This document shows, in pieces, positions 37,871 to 46,243 of a stretch of 64,000 nucleotides of DNA. The notes under the pieces were generated by a model, which did no database searches, was not told the origin of the DNA, and saw only the letters and a list, made by a program, of their open reading frames with translations. Every line of letters starts with the position of its first letter. Within the stretch, counting starts at the first letter, position 1. Both the position numbers and the translations under genes were made by a program. The stretch is from Chryseobacterium soldanellicola (lineage in GTDB: Bacteria > Bacteroidota > Bacteroidia > Flavobacteriales > Weeksellaceae), in contig NZ_FNKL01000004.1 of assembly GCF_900100115.1 (NCBI RefSeq), forward strand, positions 1 to 64,000, given 5' to 3'.

Positions 37871-38960
37871 TTTTCTCTTTTATGATCTTTCGGAATAATG
37901 CCAGCGACTGCGCTACAACCTGGTCCATATTATAGTATTTATAGGTTCCCAGACGGCCTGTGAAATAAACATTGGGCGTCTCGTCTGCCAGCTTTTTATA
38001 TTGATTATAGACCTCCTGGTTTTCCTTTCTCGGGATCGGATAGTAAGGATCGCCCTCCGCTGTTGGATATTCGTAAACAATACTGGTTTTATGATGAACC
38101 TGTCCTGTAAGATGTTTGAACTCGGTAATTCTCGTATAAAGATTCGAAGTCGGATAATTGATGGTTCCGGTCTCCTGATAGTTTTCCTGATCCAAAGTCT
38201 CAAACTTAAAATCGATCGATCTGTAAGGTAATTTCCCAAACTGGTAATCAAAATAACCGTCAATCGGACCTGTGTAGATCAGTTTTTCATGAGGAATAAT
38301 ATCGACTATATCTTTATAGTTGGTGTTCAGCATAATGTGAATATTTTCGTGGGAAAGCATTCTTTTGAACATTTCCGTATAGCCGTGCTTAGGCATTGCT
38401 TGGAGAGAATCCGTAAAATATCGGTCGTCTGAATTGGTTCTTGTAGGAACTCTTGCAGTTACAGAAGCATCTAATTCTGAAGGGTCAAGATCCCATTGTT
38501 TTTTTGTGTATCCACGGAAAAATTTCTCATATAACTCTTTTCCAACGACATTCAGCACGACATCTTCGGACGTCAGAACAGGCTTTCGAAGTTCAGCTTT
38601 TGAGGCTAAAAATTCAACAACCTGATCTGAAGTCAGATTTTTCCCATACAATTTATTGATGGTTGTAAGATTAATGGGAATCGGAACCAACTGCCCATCC
38701 ACACTTCCTAAAACACGATGTTCATACGGTCTCCATTCTGTGAATTTGCTGAGATATCTGAAAACATCCTCCGAGTTGGTGTGGAAAATATGCGGCCCGT
38801 ATTTGTGGATCATAATGCCTTCTTTATTGTAAAAGTCGTAAGCGTTTCCTGCAATATGATCGCGTTTATCAACAATTAAAACTTTTTTCCCGGCATCAGC
38901 CAGTCTTTCTGCCAAGACAGATCCGGCGAATCCGCAGCCAATAATTAAAAAATCATACAT
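37854..38960 (-). CDS. glf: UDP-galactopyranose mutase
   Basis: Protein of 368 residues from ATG 38960. It begins MYDFLIIGCGFAGSVLAERL, an FAD-binding Rossmann motif, then KRDHIAGNAYDFYN and IHKYGPHIFHTN. GYTKKQWDLDPSELDASV and FTGRLGTYKYYNMDQV follow. These are UGM signatures. It converts UDP-galactopyranose to UDP-galactofuranose using reduced FAD, supplying galactofuranose for surface glycans. An upstream in-frame ATG (38984) lies inside the glycosyltransferase gene. Overlaps: 8 nt with the gene before, 17 nt with the gene after. Confidence 0.93.
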   Translation of the reverse strand: MYDFLIIGCGFAGSVLAERLADAGKKVLIVDKRDHIAGNAYDFYNKEGIMIHKYGPHIFHTNSEDVFRYLSKFTEWRPYEHRVLGSVDGQLVPIPINLTTINKLYGKNLTSDQVVEFLASKAELRKPVLTSEDVVLNVVGKELYEKFFRGYTKKQWDLDPSELDASVTARVPTRTNSDDRYFTDSLQAMPKHGYTEMFKRMLSHENIHIMLNTNYKDIVDIIPHEKLIYTGPIDGYFDYQFGKLPYRSIDFKFETLDQENYQETGTINYPTSNLYTRITEFKHLTGQVHHKTSIVYEYPTAEGDPYYPIPRKENQEVYNQYKKLADETPNVYFTGRLGTYKYYNMDQVVAQSLALFRKIIKEKNAVQQ

Positions 38961-40053
38961 AGATTCCGTTGGTTTTTCTAACATTATTTATTAATAAATT
39001 CATTTTTTCGAAAGTGTTGTCCCAGGACTCATCGGCCAGAAATTCATCTACTTTTGTAAGCCATTCTTTTCGTGACGTTTTGCTAAGTTCCTCTTCCGCG
39101 TATGCGATAAAATTTTCTGCATTCTCTGCAATATAAACTAGGTTACTTTCTCCGTAAGGTTTTATCACATCCTTGATTGGTGTAGAGATCACGGGCAGTC
39201 CTGCTGCCAGATATTCCGGCGTTTTAGTCGGGCTGATAAATTCCGTTGATTCGTTGATGGCAAACATCACCATTGCAATATCCCAATGGCTGATATAATT
39301 TGGCAATTCCGAATATTTTTTGGATCCGAGGTAATGGATGTTTTCTGCTCTCGGAAGATCTTCCTCATTGATTTTAACAACAGGACCGATAATCACGAAA
39401 TGCCAATCCGGTCTCTTGGCAGAAACTTCCCTTAGCAGTTCGATGTCGAATCTTTCATCGATTACACCAAAAAAACCAAACCTTGGATTCGGAATGTGTT
39501 CCTGATCTTCAGCATCAATTTTATTTGATCTGGCCTGTAGAAAATGAGCTTTGTCAATACTGCTCGGAAAGGGATGGATATTGTGGTGGCGATTTTTTTT
39601 GGCTTGATAAAGCGTATGTCCTCCGGTGAAAACAACGTCTGCTTTCTTGAACAATTGTTCCTCTAGTTCCAATAATTGTGGCGGTGCAAATCGGAATGCA
39701 GACAGTTCATCCATCGAATCATAAATGGTAATCTGAGGTTTCAGATGAGAAGTATATTCCAGAGCCATTGGTGTGTAATACCAACACGAATAGGTTTTAA
39801 TATTTTGATCTGTAAGAACTTTACTAATTAATTTTTCCAACCTTAGATTTCTTTCACGGTGATCTTCAGAGAGAAAAACCTGAATAATTGAAACACCGTC
39901 CTGGAGATTGATTTCGTAAAAGTCGGAAAGGCCGTTTTTAGGTTCTTCGAAATAATAAACCTTGTTCTGCTTTGCAAATCTGGTTAATAAATGCTGAGGT
40001 CTTTGATAAACGAAATTCCACTGTAAATGGCTAAAACATAAAATATTTTGCAT
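38953..40053 (-). CDS. Glycosyltransferase (GT4-like, GT-B fold)
   Basis: Protein of 366 residues from ATG 40053 (MQNILCFSHLQWNFVYQRPQHL); the hydrophobic extension from 40101 is unlikely. The C-terminal half shows the GT-B nucleotide-binding domain: RFGFFGVIDERFDIELL, HFVIIGPV, and SPTKTPEYLAAGLPVIST, where the Glu of KTPEYLA contacts the sugar nucleotide. 'W.RPQHLL' at the start is typical of a Bacteroidota group fused or linked to glf. It probably uses the UDP-galactofuranose made by the next gene. Head of the three-gene operon. Confidence 0.85.
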   Translation of the reverse strand: MQNILCFSHLQWNFVYQRPQHLLTRFAKQNKVYYFEEPKNGLSDFYEINLQDGVSIIQVFLSEDHRERNLRLEKLISKVLTDQNIKTYSCWYYTPMALEYTSHLKPQITIYDSMDELSAFRFAPPQLLELEEQLFKKADVVFTGGHTLYQAKKNRHHNIHPFPSSIDKAHFLQARSNKIDAEDQEHIPNPRFGFFGVIDERFDIELLREVSAKRPDWHFVIIGPVVKINEEDLPRAENIHYLGSKKYSELPNYISHWDIAMVMFAINESTEFISPTKTPEYLAAGLPVISTPIKDVIKPYGESNLVYIAENAENFIAYAEEELSKTSRKEWLTKVDEFLADESWDNTFEKMNLLINNVRKTNGIYV

Positions 40054-40298
40054 ATAGATATAAATAAAATTTATAATATTGTAATAAAAGGAAATTAACA
40101 TTTCGAATAAATCAAAAAAAAGACCAATTATTATTGCGATGCATCTATATAATCACTTTTTTTACCTGATGAATAAATTAGTTAACTGTAAACATTCTAT
40201 CTGTAAATATATTTTAATGTATTCTGTTAATTCTTAGCATGTTTCATTATAAATCGAATTTTATTAAATATTTTTATCGCTATAATTCACAGTTCATT

Positions 40299-40490
40299 TT
40301 ATTTCGGCATCAGTTCCGAAACTTCCAGTTGAATGAGTTTTAAAATGAAGTTTATTTTTTCCTGTAAGTTTCGCATAAATGCCGTCACTGAACTAACATT
40401 GTAATCTACCGGAAACTTTACGAACCGGCAAGATTCTTTCAGAAATTTCGCAGGACCCTTTGTTGGAAACCACATGTGCCGTGAAGCCAA
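40299..40490 (-). other. Unassigned 63-codon reading frame, possibly a remnant
   Basis: The frame reads MASRHMWFPTKGPAKFL, then FMRNLQEKINFILKLIQLEV and SELMPK. Composition is protein-like, and the frame is also open for a few codons upstream (LVEL). It lies in a 520-base stretch between the glycan operon and a broken oxidoreductase, so it may be debris. No family recognised. Confidence 0.3.
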
Positions 40491-40573
40491 TTCTACCAGT
40501 CGATCAAGGCTTATCGGTTGACTCGTGACTGAGTTGATTTAAAAAGTATATATTCGATATTACGGATATACTA

Positions 40574-41128
40574 TCAGCCTGCTGCGTTCTGTATTTCAAG
40601 CTCCTTTAAACTCGTGATAATATTTTTAGCATGCTGTTGAATTTTTGCCTTCAAATTATTTACATTTTCAGATACAGTCCCATAGAAGCAAAAAGGATCT
40701 TTGTAATTCATCTGGGCATACATTGCCATATTTTACAATCCTTTACAAAATTCATAAATACGTAAGTGGTGTTTCCCCGTTACTCTATATTCTGCTTCGA
40801 CCGCACCAGTTGTAAAGCTGAGCATAAAATCTTTATTTTTTAGCTTATCTCCGTTGGGACCATACGCAAATCCATATTGAAAGACTTCATCAATCCAAAG
40901 CTTTAAGATTGCTGGTACGCTGAGTCAATACATTGGATATTGAAAAATAATGGATTGATGTCTTAGTAGGGCTTCCTGTTCTGATTTTATGTCAATCTTA
41001 TAGTCAGGGTATAAGTTGTAGATGTTCATGATTTCGATATCTAGATCGCTTTTTTGTAATTCTTCGATAATCGTTTTATTGGCTAAAGAGTTGTCGAAAG
41101 CTGGATGTGCTAAAATTATTAATGGCAT
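40574..41128 (-). pseudogene. NAD(P)H-dependent FMN oxidoreductase with two in-frame stops
   Basis: A single uninterrupted frame of 185 codons reads LIILAHPAFDNSLANK, then QSIIFQYPMY followed by TGA (40925-40927) where Trp is expected. It continues LSVPAILKLWIDEVFQYGF, YGPNGDKLKNKDFMLSFTTG and FCKGL, then TAA (40733-40735), then NMAMYAQMNYKDPF and a natural end at 40574-40576. This is the KefF/NQO1-like flavodoxin-fold family. It is divergent from the HxlR gene, the classic regulator-target layout. Both lesions are base substitutions, not indels, so they are less likely to be sequencing errors. Confidence 0.8.
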
Positions 41129-41210
41129 ACTATATAAAATTTAGCAACAAAACTATTTATACCGAATATTTGCAATAACTATCAAAGTAGATAGGTTAAA
41201 GTTTCTAAGA

Positions 41211-41678
41211 ATGAACTATGTTAAGATAAATGAAAAATTATATCCATGCGCAGTAAGTTTAGCTATGGATCTGGTTGGTGGTAAGTGGAAAGCGGTTATT
41301 CTCTATTTTCTAAAAGATGAAGAAAAAAGGTACAACGAACTTCGTAAGGATATGCCTACGATTACGGAAATGACGCTAAGCATACAGCAAAAGCAGTTGG
41401 AAAAAGATGGACTAATTACACGCAAGGTATATGGTGAAAAACCTCCTGTTAAAGTAGTTTATAATATGACCGATTTAGGGAAGACATTTATTCCGGTCTT
41501 AGTCGCTGTTAATGAATGGGGAAAACATGTTATCTGCGAAAAGGGTGAATTTGTTAGTATGCCATACGGTTCCACTCTGATCAACTATTTTTACAGAGTT
41601 ATTGTCTCCGTACTTTTTCTCAGAAAGAATTTAGTCGTAAACGGTAGAAGTATAGAGTATTTTTATATAAATTGCTAA
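41211..41678 (+). CDS. HxlR family transcriptional regulator with unusual C-terminal extension
   Basis: Protein of 155 residues. Residues 1-110 are a winged-helix HxlR domain: YPCAVSLAMDLVGGKWKAVILYFL, the recognition part YNELRKDMPTITEMTLS, then VVYNMTDLGKTFIPVL and EWGKH. Usual members are about 105-125 residues. The last 35 (after FVSMPYGST) look like translated non-coding sequence, as if the normal stop was lost. It lies divergent from, and 82 nt from, the broken oxidoreductase gene that it probably repressed. Confidence 0.82.
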   Translation: MNYVKINEKLYPCAVSLAMDLVGGKWKAVILYFLKDEEKRYNELRKDMPTITEMTLSIQQKQLEKDGLITRKVYGEKPPVKVVYNMTDLGKTFIPVLVAVNEWGKHVICEKGEFVSMPYGSTLINYFYRVIVSVLFLRKNLVVNGRSIEYFYINC

Positions 41679-41735
41679 CGCAAGCTCAAATAAAATCTTG
41701 GAAAAAAGTAAAGATCTCAATATATATATTCTAAT

Positions 41736-42926
41736 TTATTGTAGGTCTTGTTCATATCCGTTATGGATAATGCTGGGAGGTCTGTTTACAATTTTTTTGA
41801 GTATAGCAATCCAAATTGTAGAAAATAAAAGGGTAAGACAGGTGATCGCGAGACCGGATTTGTAAAGCTCATACTCGATAATGTTGCCTTTATAGGCAAT
41901 GGCGAGTGCGAGAATGCCAAATTCTCCAGTCTGGGATAATAGGGCGCCACCATACCAGCTTTTTCTCCAGTCAAACTTTAAAAGACGAAAAATGATTGCT
42001 GAGATTACGCTGTTACTTAATAATACGAAAAAGGTTCCAAATACAATGATATCTTTATGGCTTAGGAAATATGACAAATCTAAGCGCAGACCAATAGACA
42101 CAAAAAATAATGCGACAAAAAATACTTTAAAGGAAGCGAGGGAATGCTCAAGCCAATTAAATACTTTAAGTTTTCCGACGAGAACACCAGCTATAAAACT
42201 TCCCAATGCACTGCTTAAGCCAATGGAGTCAGCTAGTAAGCCAAATCCCATGCATACTAGCAATCCCACAAAAAGTTGAAGATCGTGGTCATTGGTAATC
42301 TTGGTGAAATATGCAGGAAGTTTAATTTCCTGCACATTCCTAATTCTCTTAAAAAGCAGAAAAATGGCAGCACATACAATTACCGGCAGAATAACATTTA
42401 TAGTAGTGAAATCTTTACCACCCCAGACATTCAACAAGGTCAAGACAGGTGCTAAAAGTAAATCCTGAAGCAACAATATGTTGAATATCGTACTGCCAAA
42501 GGCAGTATTAAAAATACTATATTTCTTTAAAAATTCCGTCACTACTGCTGTGCTGTTGAAAAAGAAGAGTATAGCGATCAAAGTAATATTCTTAAAATTG
42601 AGCTTCAGCGCGTATCCTATCAGTAGTGCAAAGGCGAAACCAAGCAGTACTTTCATGCCTTGTGCAATAACGGGTTTTATGATGAGATGTCGTTTATTGG
42701 GTATGTTAATTTCCAGGCCTAAGAAAAACATCAGCAAAAGAATTCCCAATTCACCGATCAGTTCTATCTCTTCTACATTGGAGAAAACGCCACTTATGTG
42801 CGGACCTAGTAAAACACCGGCCAAAATGTAAGCAATTAAATAAGGCTGATTAAAACGTTTCAGGATAAATCCCAGAATTAATAAAGAAAGGGATAAAATA
42901 CAGATAGACCATAGTAATTCATTCAT
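41736..42926 (-). CDS. CPA2 cation:proton antiporter (KefB/NapA-like)
   Basis: Protein of 396 residues, a membrane domain only. It has PYLIAYILAGVLLGPHISG, ELGILLLMFFLGLEI, FFFNSTAVVTEFLK and LSSALGSFIAGVLVGK, and ends just after the last helix without a TrkA-N or USP domain. It should exchange a monovalent cation for protons. A decayed duplicate of its first about 50 codons is at 44125-44284. It lies downstream of the Hsp20 gene in the same direction, separated by a terminator. Confidence 0.88.
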   Translation of the reverse strand: MNELLWSICILSLSLLILGFILKRFNQPYLIAYILAGVLLGPHISGVFSNVEEIELIGELGILLLMFFLGLEINIPNKRHLIIKPVIAQGMKVLLGFAFALLIGYALKLNFKNITLIAILFFFNSTAVVTEFLKKYSIFNTAFGSTIFNILLLQDLLLAPVLTLLNVWGGKDFTTINVILPVIVCAAIFLLFKRIRNVQEIKLPAYFTKITNDHDLQLFVGLLVCMGFGLLADSIGLSSALGSFIAGVLVGKLKVFNWLEHSLASFKVFFVALFFVSIGLRLDLSYFLSHKDIIVFGTFFVLLSNSVISAIIFRLLKFDWRKSWYGGALLSQTGEFGILALAIAYKGNIIEYELYKSGLAITCLTLLFSTIWIAILKKIVNRPPSIIHNGYEQDLQ

Positions 42927-42962
42927 AATTGTAAATTATAAATAACATTTAAATAAAGATAA

Positions 42963-42990
42963 AAGGTTTTCCGGGCATCCGGAAAACCTT
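42963..42990. terminator. Terminator hairpin downstream of hsp20
   Basis: A perfect 12-bp stem (AAGGTTTTCCGG with CCGGAAAACCTT) with a 4-nt loop, 6 nt beyond the Hsp20 stop on the minus strand, followed there by TTTTATCTTTA. Confidence 0.88.
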
Positions 42991-42996
42991 CAAAAA

Positions 42997-43455
42997 TTAT
43001 TGGATTTCGATCAGTCTCGGCGACTGTGTTTTGGCATCTTCTTTTTTTGGAATGATAAGTTTTAAGACCCCATTTTCATATTTAGCCTCAATATTTTCAT
43101 CATCCACAACATCTTTTGCAAGTTCAAAGCTGCGCTGAAAAGACTGGTAACTAAATTCTCTACGGGTATAATTGCTGTTGTTTTCCTCATCTCTTTCTTC
43201 CTTAGAGGACGAAATGGTAAGAAGATTTCCATCTAAGGTAATTTTAAAATCGTCTTTCTGCATTCCAGGAGCTGCAACTTCCACTTCAAAGGCTTCGTCA
43301 CGCTCTTTGATATTCACGGATGGAAGTGTCGAACGTGAATCAGAAAAATTATTATTACCCCAGTTAAAGAGTTCGCGAGTGAAAAAATCGTCGAACAATG
43401 AACGTGTGTTAGCAGGACGTAATCTGCTGTCGTTTCTTTTTACGATTGTTGTCAT
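42997..43455 (-). CDS. Small heat shock protein, Hsp20/alpha-crystallin family
   Basis: Protein of 152 residues from ATG 43455 (MTTIVKRNDSRLRPA). The alpha-crystallin domain runs from about residue 50 (LPSVNIKERDEAFEVEVAAPGMQKDDF) to KYENGVLKLIIPKKE. The last residues LIEIQ contain the I-x-I tail motif. It acts as an ATP-independent holdase in the cytoplasm under heat or other stress. Ends in a strong terminator. Confidence 0.93.
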   Translation of the reverse strand: MTTIVKRNDSRLRPANTRSLFDDFFTRELFNWGNNNFSDSRSTLPSVNIKERDEAFEVEVAAPGMQKDDFKITLDGNLLTISSSKEERDEENNSNYTRREFSYQSFQRSFELAKDVVDDENIEAKYENGVLKLIIPKKEDAKTQSPRLIEIQ

Positions 43456-43464
43456 AACAAACAA

Positions 43465-44124
43465 ATTTTAAGGTTAAACAATATTTAAATGATCTCGTTT
43501 TTCCAAAATACAAAGGATATACCAGCAGATAATTTTGAAAAAATTGTCATATTTGCTTTTATTTTATTATCAAATTGTCATACTGGAAACCTTATTTGTG
43601 TGAAAAATTGTCAGATTTTATCGTGGTGCTAAGTAATGGCTGTATAATAAGCTAAAGAATCATTACAAAAAGGAATCTCTAAGAGTTTATTTAATTTTAA
43701 GATTTCATTTTATGTTTGCTTATCCAATTCTTTTCTTAGCGGATGAGACAAAACGGCGCAGAAATCATCACAAAAGAGATGCTGGCTTTCGAATGGTTGA
43801 ATAGAGCTGATCATCCGCTATTCAGAGAGATTCTTCACAACTTTATTAATGACAAATCTTGACATTTAAAAATAATTAAAAAGATTTACAGTTAGTTTTG
43901 ATAACGCTTAATGTCTTAATGACAGACAATAATTACTATTTTTGCATATATTAATAAGGCAATTATATACTTAAATGTACCTAATCAAAAAACTAAAGTA
44001 TTCTTGTCTTAATAGTCCACTTATTTGTCTATCAGTCGTAAAAATGTTATGTTATGTAAAAAATATAATCTTGGTACATTCAAGTACATTGTCACCTAAC
44101 CGGTTTTTGTAATCAGTGAATCTT
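43465..44124. other. 660-base intergenic stretch
   Basis: Upstream region of hsp20 and beyond. Apart from the small frame at 43743-43862, no gene is supported. AT-rich, with no clear repeat. Confidence 0.4.
43743..43862 (+). CDS. Possible 39-residue peptide
   Basis: ATG 43743 to TGA 43862 reads MRQNGAEIITKEMLAFEWLN, then a helix ending LFREILHNFINDKS. Composition is protein-like, and it could be a small protein or the end of a decayed one. No family recognised. There is no ribosome binding site to judge by in this phylum. Confidence 0.3.
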   Translation: MRQNGAEIITKEMLAFEWLNRADHPLFREILHNFINDKS

Positions 44125-44284
44125 ATTGGGTATATTGATTTTCTATACCTAAGAAACACATCAACATAGGATCCTCAGTTCACCGATCAGTGCTGTTTCT
44201 TCTATATATTGGAAAATACACAGATTATATGAGACCCAGTAATTAATATTCAGGCCACAATATAAGCGATTACATAGTGCTTAT
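44125..44284 (-). pseudogene. Decayed duplicate of the 5' end of the CPA2 antiporter gene
   Basis: Bases 44125-44284 align by eye with 42696-42850. Shared blocks include ATTGGGTAT, CCTAAGAAA, TTCACCGATCAGT and CAAAATGTAAGC-like CACAATATAAGC, in the same order and spacing. The matched part in the intact gene encodes about residues 25-77. Substitutions and small indels break the frame. This is a short, old duplication or a leftover of a second antiporter gene. Confidence 0.6.
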
Positions 44285-44336
44285 TAGACGATAATACCAC
44301 CTTGTGAGATAATATACAAATATCTAACTTTGAGAT

Positions 44337-45830
44337 ATGGAAGGGAATACACATTTACCGAAAATACAAATGTCTGTTTTGAGTCCAGTAGAAGAAAAAC
44401 AGGCGATGCTTGCTGCAATTATTGCGTCAACAGATGATGCGATTATTAGTAAAACCCTTGATGGAATTATTACCAGTTGGAATCCTGCGGCCATCAAGAT
44501 GTTTGGTTATACCGAAGAGGAAGCCATTGGTAAGCATATTTCCCTCGTGATTCCTAATGATAGAATAGATGAAGAAAATTTTATTATCAGCCAGATAAAA
44601 GCTGGAGTAAAAGTTGAACATTTCGAAACTGTCAGGGTGGCGAAGGATGGCGAATTTCTTTTCTTGTCATTAACTGTATCTCCAATCCTAGATGGAGATG
44701 GGAAGGTTATTGGTGCTTCAAAAATAGCCCGTGATATTTCGGAACGCAAAAGAGCTCTGGTGAAACAGGCAATGTTAGCATCCATTGTAGCTGCCTCAGA
44801 TGATGCGATCATTAGTAAAACGTTACAGGGAATTATTACCAGCTGGAATCCGGCAGCGGAGCGTTTGTTTGGTTTCAAGGAGGAGCAAGCCATCGGTAAA
44901 CATATTTCATTAATTATTCCTGATGACCGCCTCGATGAAGAAACCTACATTATTGGAGAAGTTAGCAGAGGTATAAAAGTTGACCACTTTCAAACGATTC
45001 GTAAAACAAAGGACGGGAAATTAGTGCCACTCTCTTTGACGGTGTCTCCGGTTATTGATGAAAGTGGCAATATCATTGGAGCTTCTAAGATCGCAAGAGA
45101 CATTAGCGCAGAACAGGCGTCGCAACAGGAAACAGCGAGGCTGTATGAGCATTTGAAAGTACTTAATGCAAAAAAAGATGATTTCATAGCACTTGCAAGC
45201 CATGAACTGAAAACGCCTCTCAGCAGCATGAGCGCTTATTTGCAACTTCTTGCAAGGTTGGAAACAGATGCGAAAAATAAAACATTTGTGGATAAGCTGC
45301 AAAGTCAGCTTACGAAACTTTCCTCACTTGTAGATGATCTGCTGGATGTTTCTAAGATCGAGGCAGGTAAAATGCACTTCGCTAAAGAAGATTTTGATCT
45401 TCGGGAGGTTGTCGAAGAAGCTATCGATCTAATCGTTCACTCAAATCCCGGCTATAGTGTAACTTTTGAGTGTTTAAGTTCCAAATGTGCCATCATTGGT
45501 GATTCACACCGGATTGAACAGGTCATTGTTAACCTCCTTACCAATGCTATACGTTATTCACCCGATGGCAACAGTTTAAAAGTATACCTGGTCGAAGAAG
45601 ATGATCAAATAAAAGTAGGTGTAGAAGATTACGGAATTGGCATAGCACAAGAAAAACTTCAAAACATCTTTTCCAGATATTACCGTGTCGATGAAGGCAA
45701 CGGTAAGGTTTCAGGATTAGGTATTGGTCTATATATCTGCCATGAGATCGTAAGGAGACACAACGGGAAAATATGGGCGGAGAGCAAATTGGGTGAAGGC
45801 AGTACATTTTGGTTTACATTACCTCGCTAA
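44337..45830 (+). CDS. Sensor histidine kinase with two tandem PAS domains
   Basis: Protein of 497 residues with no membrane helix, so probably cytosolic. PAS 1 (about 20-140) and PAS 2 (about 145-265) are near copies: both contain DAIISKTL, GIITSWNPAA, GKHISL and GASKIARDIS. HisKA follows with the phospho-His in ALASHELKTPLSSM (about residue 285). The ATPase domain has N box VIVNLLTNAIRYS, G1 DYGIGIA and G2 GLGIGLYICHEI. No partner regulator is adjacent. The signal is unknown; PAS sites could bind a small molecule or cofactor. Confidence 0.9.
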   Translation: MEGNTHLPKIQMSVLSPVEEKQAMLAAIIASTDDAIISKTLDGIITSWNPAAIKMFGYTEEEAIGKHISLVIPNDRIDEENFIISQIKAGVKVEHFETVRVAKDGEFLFLSLTVSPILDGDGKVIGASKIARDISERKRALVKQAMLASIVAASDDAIISKTLQGIITSWNPAAERLFGFKEEQAIGKHISLIIPDDRLDEETYIIGEVSRGIKVDHFQTIRKTKDGKLVPLSLTVSPVIDESGNIIGASKIARDISAEQASQQETARLYEHLKVLNAKKDDFIALASHELKTPLSSMSAYLQLLARLETDAKNKTFVDKLQSQLTKLSSLVDDLLDVSKIEAGKMHFAKEDFDLREVVEEAIDLIVHSNPGYSVTFECLSSKCAIIGDSHRIEQVIVNLLTNAIRYSPDGNSLKVYLVEEDDQIKVGVEDYGIGIAQEKLQNIFSRYYRVDEGNGKVSGLGIGLYICHEIVRRHNGKIWAESKLGEGSTFWFTLPR

Positions 45831-45884
45831 CGCAGCCTAACTGCTTAATATATAAGCCAATTTATTTGCTACCATAGCCAAAGA

Positions 45885-46130
45885 ATTAGCCAACAATATT
45901 GATAATTTCAGTCAGGACGTTTTGATGTCGTAGATAGAATTGTTATTGAATTATAGCAATCGTTTTTACAATAGGCAAATTTATTACGAGGAAAGTCGTC
46001 AATTGCGACATCACTACTTCTTTGGAGAAACCTTTACATATCTATTTTGATGAAGAAAAAGAGTTTAAAAATGGTTTGCCCTTGGTGAAATATATCAGCT
46101 CAGGGTTATTAAAAATTCCAGTGATATTGA
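45885..46130 (+). pseudogene. Decayed AraC-type regulator fragment
   Basis: The reading runs ELANNIDNFSQDVLMS, a stop, then IELLLNYSNRFYNRQI, and after a shift YFDEEKEFKNGLPLVKYISS. This matches the end of the sensing domain and the start of the DNA-binding domain of the AraC regulator at 5658-6569 (FSQDVVISQLELLLNYSRRY and later). The rest of the DNA-binding domain is missing. At least two lesions. Confidence 0.7.
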
Positions 46131-46195
46131 CCACCCTTAATTTTTATAAAAACTCTTGTTTTTTATGTGTTAATTAGTATTCAAAGATTAAAAAA

Positions 46196-46218
46196 AATGT
46201 CCGGATAAACCGGACATT
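46196..46218. terminator. Terminator hairpin downstream of the T9SS cargo gene
   Basis: AATGTCCGG pairs with CCGGACATT around 5 nt. On the minus strand it is followed by eight T. It lies 26 nt after the stop of the gene at 46244-47896. Confidence 0.85.
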
Positions 46219-46243
46219 GAAAAAAGGATTTTTACACTTTTAT

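Noticed and set aside
40925..40927. UGA at a conserved Trp position as possible codon reassignment
   Set aside because: UGA is used as a normal stop elsewhere in the window, for example at the NmrA-like gene end (4852-4854). The same gene also has a TAA stop. Mutation is simpler.
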